Notes under the pieces: generated by a model
The model's database searches: none
What the model was told of the DNA's origin: nothing
Seen by the model: the letters and a program-made list of their open reading frames with translations, nothing else
Part shown: in pieces, positions 51,769 to 59,932 of the stretch
Layout: each line of letters starts with the position of its first letter
Position numbering within the stretch: the stretch's first letter is position 1
NCBI GenBank assembly: GCA_965246835.1
Contig: CBDFFQ010000001.1
Coordinates: 3,100,001-3,164,000, forward strand
Source of the DNA: JANPPS01 sp965246835
Lineage (GTDB): Bacteria; Pseudomonadota; Alphaproteobacteria; Acetobacterales; Acetobacteraceae
Direction: 5' to 3'
Length of the DNA stretch: 64,000 nucleotides
Translations under genes and position numbers: made by a program

Positions 51769-52466
51769 CCTGGCACGCCACCGTCCTCACCCTGTTCCCG
51801 GCCATGTTCCCCGGCCCGCTCGCGCACTCCCTCGCGGGCCGTGCGGCGGAGCAGGGGCTGTGGCGCCTCGACATCCACGATATCAGGGACGCCGCGACCG
51901 ACCGGCATCGCACGGTGGACGACACGCCGTATGGCGGCGGCGCCGGCATGGTGATGCGGGCCGACATCCTCGACCAGGCGCTCGGCACACAGGATGCCCG
52001 GCCCACCATCTATCTGTCGCCCCGCGGCGCCCCGCTCACCCAGGCCCGCGTCCGGGCGCTGGCGCAAGGCCCCGGCGTCACGCTCGTCTGCGGCCGGTAC
52101 GAGGGCGTCGATCAGCGCGTGCTGGATGCCCGGGCGCTGGAGGAGATCAGCATCGGCGATTACGTGCTGTCCGGTGGCGAAATTCCTGCCCTGGCCCTGC
52201 TCGATGCCTGCATCCGCCTGCTGCCCGGCGTCATGGGCGCCGCTGCCAGCGCCGACGACGAAAGTTTCAGCGCCGGGCTGCTGGAATATCCGCACTACAC
52301 CAAGCCCGCGGACTGGCAGGGGCGGCGCGTGCCGGACATCCTGCTGTCCGGCAACCACGCCGCCATCGCCGCCTGGCGCCGGGCGCAATCCGAACAGCTT
52401 ACCCAATCGCGCCGCCCCGATCTGTGGCGCGCGCATTTGCTCGACAGCGCACACGCTGCGCCGTAA
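51765..52466 (+). CDS. trmD: tRNA (guanine-N1)-methyltransferase
   Basis: A 233-residue SPOUT-class enzyme that makes m1G37 in tRNA. It begins WHATVLTLFPAMFPGPLAHS and carries the knot-forming TLVCGRYEGVDQRVLD and SIGDYVLSGGEIPALAL. The catalytic Asp in DDTPYGGGAGMVM is present. Start overlaps rimM by 4 bases, with no clear ribosome site; the ATG immediately follows the inverted repeat of the rimM tail, so translation may depend on coupling through it. Length is normal. Confidence 0.96.
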   Translation: MTWHATVLTLFPAMFPGPLAHSLAGRAAEQGLWRLDIHDIRDAATDRHRTVDDTPYGGGAGMVMRADILDQALGTQDARPTIYLSPRGAPLTQARVRALAQGPGVTLVCGRYEGVDQRVLDARALEEISIGDYVLSGGEIPALALLDACIRLLPGVMGAAASADDESFSAGLLEYPHYTKPADWQGRRVPDILLSGNHAAIAAWRRAQSEQLTQSRRPDLWRAHLLDSAHAAP

Positions 52467-52492
52467 CAGACCTGCAAGAAAGGACCACGCCC

Positions 52493-52900
52493 ATGAACAT
52501 CATCCAGCGCTACGAGGCCGAGGAGATCACGCGCCTCACCGCCGCCCGCCCCGTCCCGGAGTTCCAGCCCGGCGATACCGTGAAGGTCATGGTCAAGGTC
52601 GTCGAGGGTGAGCGCACCCGCGTGCAGGCCTATGAGGGCGTGTGCATCGCGCGCTCCAACAAGGGCCTGAACAGCAACTTCACCGTGCGCAAGATCAGCT
52701 ATGGCGAGGGCGTAGAGCGTGTGTTCGCGCTGTATGCGCCGACAATCGCGGAGATCGTGGTGGTGCGCCGCGGCGACGTGCGCCGGGCCAAGCTGTATTA
52801 CCTACGCGGCCGCAGCGGCAAGAGCGCCCGCATCGCCGAGCGCGCGCGGGAGGTCACGCCCGTGTCCGGCACCACCACGCCGGCCGCCGCCGCGGAGTAG
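52493..52900 (+). CDS. rplS: 50S ribosomal protein L19
   Basis: A 135-residue protein with the L19 pattern PEFQPGDTVKVMVKVVEGER, RVQAYEGVCIARSNKGLNS and FTVRKISYGEGVERVF. It stabilises the 30S-50S bridge. An Ala/Thr-rich tail follows. AAGGA-like sequence lies about 8 bases before the ATG. It is followed 3 bases later by leuC, an arrangement that recurs in Rhodospirillales and here supports the taxonomic inference. Confidence 0.97.
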   Translation: MNIIQRYEAEEITRLTAARPVPEFQPGDTVKVMVKVVEGERTRVQAYEGVCIARSNKGLNSNFTVRKISYGEGVERVFALYAPTIAEIVVVRRGDVRRAKLYYLRGRSGKSARIAERAREVTPVSGTTTPAAAAE

Positions 52901-52903
52901 CTC

Positions 52904-54304
52904 ATGGCCCGCACGCTGTTCGACAAGGTCTGGGACGCGCACGTCGTCGAACGGCTCGAGGACGGGACGTGCGTGCTCTACATCGACCGGCATCTGGTGC
53001 ATGAAGTGACCAGCCCGCAGGCCTTCGAGGGTCTGCGCCTGGCCGGGCGGCGCGTGCGGCGGCCCGATGCGACGATCGCGGTGGTGGACCACAACATCCC
53101 CACCAGCGACCGCAGCCAGCCGATCACGGAGCCCGAGAGCCGGCTCCAGGTCGAGACGCTGGAGCGCAACGTCGCCGAGTTCGGGGTGCCGTTCTTCCCG
53201 GTGCGGGACGCGCGCCAGGGCATCGTGCACATCATTGGGCCGGAGCAGGGCATCAGCCTCCCGGGCATGACGATCGTGTGCGGCGACAGCCATACCAGCA
53301 CGCATGGCGCGATGGGCGCGCTGGCGTTCGGGATCGGCACGTCGGAGGTGGAGCATGTGCTGGCCACCCAGACCCTGTTGCAGAAGCCGGCCAAGAACAT
53401 GCTGGTGCAGGTCGATGGCGCGCTGGCGCCGGGCGTGACGGGCAAGGATTTGGTGCTGGCCGTGATCGGCGCCATCGGCACCGCGGGCGGCACCGGGCAC
53501 GTGATCGAGTATGCCGGGTCGGCGATCCGCGGCCTCGACATGGCGGGCCGGATGACGGTCTGCAACATGAGCATCGAGGCTGGCGCGCGGGCGGGGATGA
53601 TCGCACCGGACGACGTGACGTTCGACTACATCCGGGGCCGCCCCTATGCGCCGCAGGGCGCCGCCTTCGATGCGGCCGTGGCGTATTGGCGCACCCTGCC
53701 ATCCGACCCCGGCGCGCAATATGACCGCGTGGTGACGCTCGATGCCGCCACGATCGAGCCGATGGTGAGCTGGGGCACGAGCCCCGAGGCCGTGCTGCCG
53801 ATCGGGGGCACCGTGCCGGACCCGGCTGGCGTCGCGGATGAGGCGGCGCGCGCGCAGATGCAGCGCATGCTGGACTACATGGCGCTGACGCCCGGCCAGC
53901 GGCTGGACCAGGTGCCGGTCGACGTCGTGTTCATCGGCTCCTGCACCAATGGCCGGATCGAGGACATGCGCGCCGCCGCCGCCATTGCGCGCGGCCGTCA
54001 GGTGGCATCGGGCGTGCGCGCCATGGTCGTGCCCGGCAGCGGCCTGGTCAAGCAACAGGCCGAGGCCGAGGGTTTGGACCGCGTGTTCCTGGACGCCGGC
54101 TTCGAGTGGCGGGAGGCCGGGTGCAGCATGTGCCTGGGCATGAACCCCGACAAGCTGAAGCCCGGTCAGCGCTGCGCCAGCACCAGCAACCGTAATTTCG
54201 AGGGCAGGCAGGGCCCGGGCGGGCGCACGCACCTGCTGTCCCCCGCCATGGCCGCCGCGGCTGCCGTCACGGGCCGGCTTGCGGATGTCAGGGAGCTCGC
54301 CTGA
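52904..54304 (+). CDS. leuC: 3-isopropylmalate dehydratase large subunit
   Basis: A 466-residue aconitase-family subunit. Substrate loops include VCGDSHTSTHGAMGALAFGI. Cluster-ligand cysteines are in FIGSCTNGRIEDM and AGCSMCLGMNPDKL. With LeuD it interconverts 2- and 3-isopropylmalate in leucine biosynthesis. GGAG lies about 7 bases before the ATG. It overlaps leuD at the ATG by one base (TGATG). Leucine synthesis here stands beside ivd (leucine breakdown) elsewhere in the window, without shared control visible. Confidence 0.97.
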   Translation: MARTLFDKVWDAHVVERLEDGTCVLYIDRHLVHEVTSPQAFEGLRLAGRRVRRPDATIAVVDHNIPTSDRSQPITEPESRLQVETLERNVAEFGVPFFPVRDARQGIVHIIGPEQGISLPGMTIVCGDSHTSTHGAMGALAFGIGTSEVEHVLATQTLLQKPAKNMLVQVDGALAPGVTGKDLVLAVIGAIGTAGGTGHVIEYAGSAIRGLDMAGRMTVCNMSIEAGARAGMIAPDDVTFDYIRGRPYAPQGAAFDAAVAYWRTLPSDPGAQYDRVVTLDAATIEPMVSWGTSPEAVLPIGGTVPDPAGVADEAARAQMQRMLDYMALTPGQRLDQVPVDVVFIGSCTNGRIEDMRAAAAIARGRQVASGVRAMVVPGSGLVKQQAEAEGLDRVFLDAGFEWREAGCSMCLGMNPDKLKPGQRCASTSNRNFEGRQGPGGRTHLLSPAMAAAAAVTGRLADVRELA

Positions 54305-54924
54305 TGCAGCCTTTCACGACGCTCACGGGCGTGGCGGCGCCGTTGCCGCTGGCCAATGTCGATACCGACAAGATCATCCCGGCGCGCTTCCTCAAGACGA
54401 TCGCCCGCACCGGGCTAGGCCGCAATCTGTTCGACACGCTGCGCTTCGACGGCGAAGGGCGCGAGCGGCCGGACTTCGTGCTGAACACGCCGCCCTATCG
54501 CGATGCCGAAATCCTGGTGGCCCACGAAAATTTCGGCTGCGGCTCGTCCCGCGAGCATGCGCCCTGGGCGTTGCTGGATTTCGGCATACGCTGCGTGATC
54601 GCGCCCAGCTTCGCCGACATTTTCCACACCAACTGCTTCAAGAACGGGATCTTGCCGATCCAGCTGCCGCGCGAAATCTGCGACCAGCTGATGGAGGATG
54701 CCCGCATGGGGGGCAATGCGCGCCTCACCGTCGATCTGGCCCGGCAGGTCGTGGTGCGGCCGAGTGGCGAGGAAATCCCGTTCGCGATCGACGCGTTCCG
54801 CAAGCACCTGCTGCTGAACGGCCTCGATGACATCGGCCAGACCATGCAGCGCGCCGCCAGCATCGAGACCTATGAAGCGAAGCAGCGCGCCGACGCTGCG
54901 TGGATGCCCTCCATCACCGTGTAA
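54304..54924 (+). CDS. leuD: 3-isopropylmalate dehydratase small subunit
   Basis: A 206-residue swivel subunit with NVDTDKIIPARFLKTI, the conserved HENFGCGSSREHAPWAL and IAPSFADIFHTNCFKNGILP. The starting ATG overlaps the leuC stop, ensuring stoichiometric synthesis. The 16-base gap to leuB keeps the three genes in one transcript. Length and motifs are normal. Confidence 0.97.
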   Translation: MQPFTTLTGVAAPLPLANVDTDKIIPARFLKTIARTGLGRNLFDTLRFDGEGRERPDFVLNTPPYRDAEILVAHENFGCGSSREHAPWALLDFGIRCVIAPSFADIFHTNCFKNGILPIQLPREICDQLMEDARMGGNARLTVDLARQVVVRPSGEEIPFAIDAFRKHLLLNGLDDIGQTMQRAASIETYEAKQRADAAWMPSITV

Positions 54925-54940
54925 ATTCCGGGGAAAAACC

Positions 54941-56053
54941 ATGGCCGCCAACAAGAAGCTGCTTGTTCTCCCCGGTGACGGGGTGGGCCCCGAAGTCATG
55001 CGTGAGGTGCGGCGGATCATCGACTGGATGGACCGTCGGCGCCGGGTCACGTTCGATGTGAGCGAGGACCTGGTCGGCGGCATCTCGATCGATCAGCGCG
55101 GGGTGCCGATCACGGACGAGACGCTGGAGCATGCGCGCGGCGTCGACGCGATCCTGTTCGGCTCCGTCGGTGGCCCGAAATGGGACAAGCTCGGTTTCGA
55201 CATGCGGCCCGAGATCTCGATCCTGCGCTTGCGCAAGGAGTTGGGGCTGTTCGCCAATCTGCGCCCCGCCGTGGTGCTGGATCCCCTGGTGGAGGCCAGC
55301 ACGCTGAAGCCCGACGTGATCCGCGGCCTCGATCTCATGATCGTGCGGGAAAGCACGGGCGGCCTGTATTTCGGGGAGCCCCGCGGGATCGAGACGCTGC
55401 CCAACGGCGAGCAGCGCGGCTTCAACACCGAGACCTATTCCACGCATGAGATCGAACGCGTCGCCCGCGTCGGCTTCGACCTGGCCCGGCGCCGGCAGAA
55501 CCGGCTCTGTAGCGTCGAAAAAGCCAACGTGATGGAAAGCGGCCTGTTGTGGCGGCAGGTGATGACGGCGCTGCACGACCGGGAGTATCCGGATGTCGAG
55601 CTGTCACACATGTACGCCGATAACTGCGCCATGCAGCTGGTTCGCAACCCGCGCCAGTTCGACGTGATCGTCACGACCAACCTGTTTGGCGATCTGCTGT
55701 CCGACCTCGCGAGCATGCTGACCGGCAGTCTCGGGATGCTCCCGTCCGCCACGCTCGGCAAGGCCGATGCCGACGGCCGGCGGCCGGCCCTGTATGAGCC
55801 GATCCATGGCAGCGCGCCCGATATCGCCGGCAAGGGCATCGCCAATCCCATGGCGCAGATGCTGAGCTTTGCCATGCTGCTGCGCTTCTCCTTCAACATG
55901 GAGGAGGATGCGGCGCTGATCGAGCGGGCCTGCACCAATGTGCTCGCGAGCGGCCTGCGCACTGCCGACGTCATGGGGCCGAACACCGCCAAGGTCGGCA
56001 CGTCCGTCATGGGTGAGAGCGTGTTGCGGGAGCTGGACAAGCTCGCGGCCTGA
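54941..56053 (+). CDS. leuB: 3-isopropylmalate dehydrogenase
   Basis: A 370-residue decarboxylating dehydrogenase. Motifs: LLVLPGDGVGPEVMREV, the substrate arginines in LGLFANLRPAVVL, RESTGGLYFGEPR, KANVMESG, NLFGDLLSDLASMLTGSLG and EPIHGSAPDIAGKGIANP. It oxidises 3-isopropylmalate to 4-methyl-2-oxopentanoate with NAD+. A GGGG site precedes the ATG by about 7 bases. The frame from 54827 overlaps leuD and is rejected. Confidence 0.97.
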   Translation: MAANKKLLVLPGDGVGPEVMREVRRIIDWMDRRRRVTFDVSEDLVGGISIDQRGVPITDETLEHARGVDAILFGSVGGPKWDKLGFDMRPEISILRLRKELGLFANLRPAVVLDPLVEASTLKPDVIRGLDLMIVRESTGGLYFGEPRGIETLPNGEQRGFNTETYSTHEIERVARVGFDLARRRQNRLCSVEKANVMESGLLWRQVMTALHDREYPDVELSHMYADNCAMQLVRNPRQFDVIVTTNLFGDLLSDLASMLTGSLGMLPSATLGKADADGRRPALYEPIHGSAPDIAGKGIANPMAQMLSFAMLLRFSFNMEEDAALIERACTNVLASGLRTADVMGPNTAKVGTSVMGESVLRELDKLAA

Positions 56054-56056
56054 CGC

Positions 56057-56518
56057 ATGACGGCGATCTACGTGGACGCGGACGCCTGCCCGGTGCGGGA
56101 CGAGGTCTATCGGGTCGCGACCCGGCTCTCGCGACCGGTGTTCGTCGTGTCCAACGGATCCCGCCCGATCCGCCCGCCAGGGCTGCCACTGGTGCGAATG
56201 GTGACGGTGGGCGGCGCCGCGGATGAGGCCGATGACTGGATTGCCGAGCGGATCGGCCCGGCCGATATCTGCGTCACCGCCGACATTCCGTTGGCCTCAC
56301 GCTGCCTGGCACGCGGCGCCCGTGCCCTGACACATGCCGGACATGTCTGGACGTCCGACAATATTGGCTCGGCCCTCGCTGGGCGCGAGGTGGCCCGGCA
56401 CCTCCGGGAGATCGGCGCGGGCGGCGGCGGCGCCCCCCCGATGACGAAGACTGATCGCTCGCGGTTCCTGTCTGCACTCGATACCCTGGTGCAGGCGGCG
56501 CTCCGACGGCCCGGTTAG
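56057..56518 (+). CDS. YaiI/YqxD family protein (DUF188)
   Basis: A 153-residue PIN-like-fold protein of the UPF0178 family. The N-terminal IYVDADACPVRDEVYRVATR and the central ADEADDWIAERI, ADICVTADIPLASRCLARGA and GGAPPMTKTDRSRFLSALD blocks define it. Several acidic residues (Asp7, Asp9 region and those in ADDW) could form a nuclease-like site; the biological role is unknown. It follows leuB after 3 bases and converges with the DUF2934 gene, sharing 4 bases at the stops. Confidence 0.92.
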   Translation: MTAIYVDADACPVRDEVYRVATRLSRPVFVVSNGSRPIRPPGLPLVRMVTVGGAADEADDWIAERIGPADICVTADIPLASRCLARGARALTHAGHVWTSDNIGSALAGREVARHLREIGAGGGGAPPMTKTDRSRFLSALDTLVQAALRRPG

Positions 56519-56880
56519 GGCGCCTCGCCCCGCTCGGATGGAGTTTCCATGCCGTGCCGCAGCTCATCCCGGGTCATCGGCGTCTCACGCCATTCACCCT
56601 GATCGGCGACACTGGAGCCGCCCGGGAACTCGCCAAGGTTCTGCTGGATCGACGCCTCCTCCACGATGGCGCCCGGCACTGGGTTGGGCCGGTCCGACGG
56701 GTTCGGGAGCTGCCCGGGATTGCCCGATTGTTCCATCCGAACCAACTCGTCGGCCTGTTCGAGATACCGGCCTGCGCCTCCCGCCGGACTACCCTCGGCC
56801 TCCCAGAGATGCCGGGCCCGCTCCTGGATGAGCGCGTCCCGGGCGGGGCTGCTTTCGAGGGGGTTGGTCTGATCCGGCAT
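56515..56880 (-). CDS. DUF2934 domain protein
   Basis: A 121-residue acidic, Pro/Gly-rich protein. The N-terminal RDALIQERARHLWEAEGSPA matches the short DUF2934 helix-turn motif; the remainder (about residues 60-121) looks disordered. AGGAG lies 9 bases before the ATG. Function is unknown; DUF2934 proteins are often found beside stress genes in alphaproteobacteria. Its stop codon overlaps that of the YaiI-family gene on the plus strand. Confidence 0.75.
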   Translation of the reverse strand: MPDQTNPLESSPARDALIQERARHLWEAEGSPAGGAGRYLEQADELVRMEQSGNPGQLPNPSDRPNPVPGAIVEEASIQQNLGEFPGGSSVADQGEWRETPMTRDELRHGMETPSERGEAP

Positions 56881-56934
56881 GGCTGGTCGCTCCTGGTTTC
56901 CCCTGTGAAGCGCGCCGGGGAGGCCTGGGTTGCC

Positions 56935-57741
56935 TCACCGCTTCCGGGACGGAGCACCGGTCTTGAAAAACCGGTACACCCCTAGTCCGAGCAGCCCCAT
57001 GCCGATTGCGACCCAGGAGTCCGGTTCCGGCACAGGAACGGCCGTGCCGGATACGGTGGTGCCGACAGGGCGGTAGCCGACGGAGTGGTTGTCGGACTCA
57101 TAGCCTCCGCCGCCATTCAGTTCGCGGAAGCGCACCTGGTCGAAGTAGCCGCTTTGGTCCTGTAGGCTGACGAACGCGAACTGCTCGTTGGAATCCTGCC
57201 CCGTCGTGGGGTTGCCGCAATATTGGTTACCGTTGCTGCAGGGGCCGAGCGCGGCGATCAGGGTTGCGGGATCGTAGGTGTAGACCACCTGGCCGTTCCG
57301 CAGGAAATCGAGGCTGTTGCCCGCATCGAGCGCCGAGAGGGCCATACCGAAATAGTTGATGCCCGGGAGCGAGGCGTCGTGACCGAGGTCGATCGTGTAG
57401 CCGCCGCTGTCGAACGTTGCAATATAGTTGCCACGGTTGGCAGCACCGCCGTACTGGTCGGCTGGTAGGATGCCGAACACACCGCTATATCGGCCCGTGA
57501 TCGCACCCTGCGAGTCGAAATCGGTCATGAAAGACGGGGCGTTGCCTTGCCCGGTGCTGCGCAGCCGATTGAAGGACTCGACACCGACAACGGTCCCGCG
57601 GCCGAAGAAGGGGAGCGGCAGCTCCTCGATCCGTGCAGGGAGATAGCTGAGCTGGAACACATCCGCCCGTGCCGGGGCAGCCACCGCGAGGATCGCGAGA
57701 CAGAGCAGGAAAGGCCCGTGGGCCTGCTTGTGGTGAGACAC
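56935..57741 (-). CDS. PEP-CTERM sorting-domain protein
   Basis: A 268-residue exported protein with a signal peptide (GPFLLCLAILAVAAPARA) and a C-terminal VPVPEPDSWVAIGMGLLGLG followed by a basic end, an exosortase-type PEP-CTERM signal. The middle is beta-rich with no catalytic motif; blocks such as TFDSGGYTIDLGH and SLQDQSGYFDQVRF suggest a carbohydrate-binding-like domain, which is inference. Two cysteines lie in GPCSNGNQYCGNP. The GTG at 57741 has GAGGGAG 8 bases upstream and starts just before the signal peptide; the ATG at 57792 would add 17 residues. A TTAA-N5-TTAAC lies upstream at about 57815-57828. Confidence 0.82.
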   Translation of the reverse strand: MSHHKQAHGPFLLCLAILAVAAPARADVFQLSYLPARIEELPLPFFGRGTVVGVESFNRLRSTGQGNAPSFMTDFDSQGAITGRYSGVFGILPADQYGGAANRGNYIATFDSGGYTIDLGHDASLPGINYFGMALSALDAGNSLDFLRNGQVVYTYDPATLIAALGPCSNGNQYCGNPTTGQDSNEQFAFVSLQDQSGYFDQVRFRELNGGGGYESDNHSVGYRPVGTTVSGTAVPVPEPDSWVAIGMGLLGLGVYRFFKTGAPSRKR

Positions 57742-57824
57742 GATATCCACTCCCTCGAGACAATCGACGGCAGTCGCCGTTGACGTCATCAAGCCGGAGC
57801 AAGTCTAAGATACCGTTAACACCA

Positions 57825-58364
57825 TTAAACTTTCTCGAGCGGCACGTGCGGCCCGGGCGGAAGCCGGACCGCGATGGTGTCCCCGGGAACGACATCCCCG
57901 GACGTGCGAACGACCGCCATGATCCCGGCGCGACGCACGAGCCGGCCCGCCCCATCCCGGTCCAGCACGGCAGCCATCAGACCTTGCTGGAACCGGTCCA
58001 GTTGCAGACACGGGTTGCGCAGCCCCGTCACTTCCAGCACCGCGCTGCCGATCTCCAGAAGCGCCCCACGTGGCAGGCCCAGCAGATCCACCCCGCCGGT
58101 TGTTATATTCTCCCCCATGATGCCGGGGGCCACGCGGAACCCCTTCGCCACGAGTTCGTCCAGCAGCTCCTGATGGATCAGATGGACCTGGCGCAGATTG
58201 GGCTGCGTGGGATCGGCGGCGACCCTCGATCGATGCCGCACCGTCGCGCCGCAATGGGCGTCCCCCGCGACGCCGAGGCCCGCCAGGAGCCGGATCGACA
58301 TCTGTGCCGGCTTGCTGAAATGGTGGCCGCGCGCCGCTGAAACGGCCACGACCTTGGATGTCAC
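57825..58364 (-). CDS. MOSC domain protein
   Basis: A 179-residue MOSC-domain protein (molybdenum cofactor sulfurase C-terminal type). Landmarks are GLGVAGDAHCGATVRHRSRV, PNLRQVHLIHQELLDEL, GIMGENITTGGVDLLGLPRG and the conserved cysteine in LRNPCLQLDRFQQGLM. MOSC proteins handle sulfur or Mo-cofactor chemistry in detoxification. The GTG overlaps the stop of the LuxR-type regulator (GTGA), so the two are translationally coupled. Its relation to msrP, another Mo enzyme 27 kb away, is untested. Confidence 0.9.
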   Translation of the reverse strand: MTSKVVAVSAARGHHFSKPAQMSIRLLAGLGVAGDAHCGATVRHRSRVAADPTQPNLRQVHLIHQELLDELVAKGFRVAPGIMGENITTGGVDLLGLPRGALLEIGSAVLEVTGLRNPCLQLDRFQQGLMAAVLDRDGAGRLVRRAGIMAVVRTSGDVVPGDTIAVRLPPGPHVPLEKV

Positions 58365-58927
58365 AATACGATCAGCCCCTGCCGCAGCCCCTTCGCCACA
58401 GCCTCGGCCCGGCTTGCCGCGCCGAGCTTGGCGAATACGGCTTCCAAGTGAAATTTCACGGTATGCGCAGAGATTCCCAGGGCGCGCGCCACGCCCTTGT
58501 TGCTGAGCCCATCACCCAGCCGGCCGAGGATCTCGACCTCGCGGGGCGTCAGCGGAACCGGGGCAGGGTGGGCGGGCGCCGGTGCGGTGACCCGTAACCC
58601 GGCCACCACCGCGCGCAACCCGGCATCCAGCTGCCGAGCCGACAGATCGGGTGGCAAGACGCTCCCATCGCCACTTCCCGACAAACGCAAGATCGGCAGG
58701 CCTTCGGCCACGAACGCCGGGCCGTCGGTCAACACGATGTCGGCCTGGTTCAACTCCACGAGCGTGTGTCCGGCCAGCGCGACGCGGGCCGCCATGTCGG
58801 CGTGGCGCACGGGATCGGCCGATTGGACCGCCACAAGCAGCCCGATCTCGGCCTCGCGAGAAGCGTATTCCAACGGCGCCCTCATGTGAGCCCCGGTTGC
58901 GGCGATGGTTTCCGGCGATCGATCCAC
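58361..58927 (-). CDS. LuxR-type transcriptional regulator
   Basis: A 188-residue regulator with a C-terminal LuxR/NarL helix-turn-helix (LTPREVEILGRLGDGLSNKG then VARALGISAHTVKFHLEAVF). The N-terminal about 110 residues look like a receiver-type fold but without the usual acidic pocket and phospho-aspartate: the beta-strand that should end in Asp reads ELNQADIVLTDGP. It may thus sense by another means. GTG 58927 has GAGGG about 5 bases upstream. It is coupled to the MOSC gene and diverges from creA. Confidence 0.85.
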   Translation of the reverse strand: MDRSPETIAATGAHMRAPLEYASREAEIGLLVAVQSADPVRHADMAARVALAGHTLVELNQADIVLTDGPAFVAEGLPILRLSGSGDGSVLPPDLSARQLDAGLRAVVAGLRVTAPAPAHPAPVPLTPREVEILGRLGDGLSNKGVARALGISAHTVKFHLEAVFAKLGAASRAEAVAKGLRQGLIVL

Positions 58928-59073
58928 GTAACCCTCATGAGCCCTCCGAGATGCCTATATGGGAGACGGAAGCGTCCCGCGCACCCTCCCTCGGTGGGGG
59001 AGGCCGGCAAGATCGCCACCGAGGGGAAACCATCCAGCTTGGGCCAGCTTTCAGCTTTATCATGGAGACACCT

Positions 59074-59565
59074 ATGCGACCGCATCTGACAACGCTTTCC
59101 GCCCTGCTGCTCGGCGCCGCGCTGCTTACCAAGCCCGCGTGGGCTGCCAGCGATGACCCGACCCGGATCGGGGATGTCAGCACCACGTTCCGCGTCGTGG
59201 GTCGCAACGACCGCATCGTCGTGGACCGGTATGACGACCCGAAGGTGCCGGGCGCCAGCTGCTACGTGTCGCGTGCCGAGACCGGCGGTATCGCCGGCAC
59301 GGTCGGGCTGGCCACGGACCCGAGCCGCTTCAGCATTTCGTGCCGCGCGACCGGTCCCGTAGCGATGCCGGAGCGGTTGCCGAACAACGAGGTCGTGTTC
59401 GGCGCCTCAGCCAATTGGCTGTTCAAGGAAATACGCGTGAGCCGCATGTGGGACGCGCAAAAGCGGACACTCGTCTACCTCGTGTGGTCCACCCAAGCGC
59501 TCAGCAAGGGCGGCAGCCCCTATAACAGCGTGAGCGTCATCCCGGTGAATGCGCCCGGTGGCTAG
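59074..59565 (+). CDS. CreA family protein
   Basis: A 163-residue exported protein: a signal peptide (LSALLLGAALLTKPAWA) then a CreA domain with IGDVSTTFRVVGRNDRIVVD, DPKVPGASCYVSRAETGGI, LATDPSRFSISC and RTLVYLVWSTQALSKGGSPY. Two conserved cysteines may form a periplasmic disulfide. The function of CreA is not established. ATG 59074 is chosen for its GGAG at 7 bases; the ATG at 59062 would place GGAG inside the gene. The last 29 bases overlap the convergent gene at 59537. Confidence 0.9.
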   Translation: MRPHLTTLSALLLGAALLTKPAWAASDDPTRIGDVSTTFRVVGRNDRIVVDRYDDPKVPGASCYVSRAETGGIAGTVGLATDPSRFSISCRATGPVAMPERLPNNEVVFGASANWLFKEIRVSRMWDAQKRTLVYLVWSTQALSKGGSPYNSVSVIPVNAPGG

Positions 59566-59821
59566 GGGCTGTGCCAGTTGACGGGCCCGGCCGCTCCATC
59601 CCGGTAGCGAGCGACCGATTCATCAGGGACAGCGCATAGCGGAGCCGCCGGCTGAGTTCGGGGCTCCGCCGGCCGGGATCCCGGCCCGCACAGCCGGCGC
59701 GATACTCGTCTTCTGTCAGCCCCAGAACCCCCTGGCGCTCCTGCAGGGGCATGCCGAGCCGATCGGCTGTTCGATCGAACTCCTTGATGTCGTCAGGTTG
59801 TATGATTTCCTGGTTTCCCAT
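59537..59821 (-). CDS. Small helical protein, possibly antitoxin-like
   Basis: A 94-residue, charged, helical protein (DDIKEFDRTADRLGMPLQER, then LRYALSLMNRSLATG). The pattern of a helix, the phrase QGVLGLTEDEYRAGCAGR and a second helix recalls the N-terminal part of Xre/MbcA/ParS-type antitoxin domains, but this resemblance is weak. GGAGG lies about 8 bases before the ATG, a good site. No toxin-like RES or ADP-ribosyltransferase partner is adjacent. The 3' end overlaps creA by 29 bases. Confidence 0.6.
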   Translation of the reverse strand: MGNQEIIQPDDIKEFDRTADRLGMPLQERQGVLGLTEDEYRAGCAGRDPGRRSPELSRRLRYALSLMNRSLATGMERPGPSTGTAPSHRAHSPG

Positions 59822-59932
59822 CGTAAGCGCCTCCGTAAAAGGCTTTGCAGGGCACGTAACGGCCGGGTTTCAAGCCGGAATTGGACGCAGCCTGGGCAGG
59901 TAAAAACCTTCCATAAGTACGGTCGCAACCGT

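Noticed and set aside
57808..57830. CtrA box upstream of the PEP-CTERM gene
   Set aside because: The pair TTAA...TTAAC has 5, not 7, bases between the half-sites.
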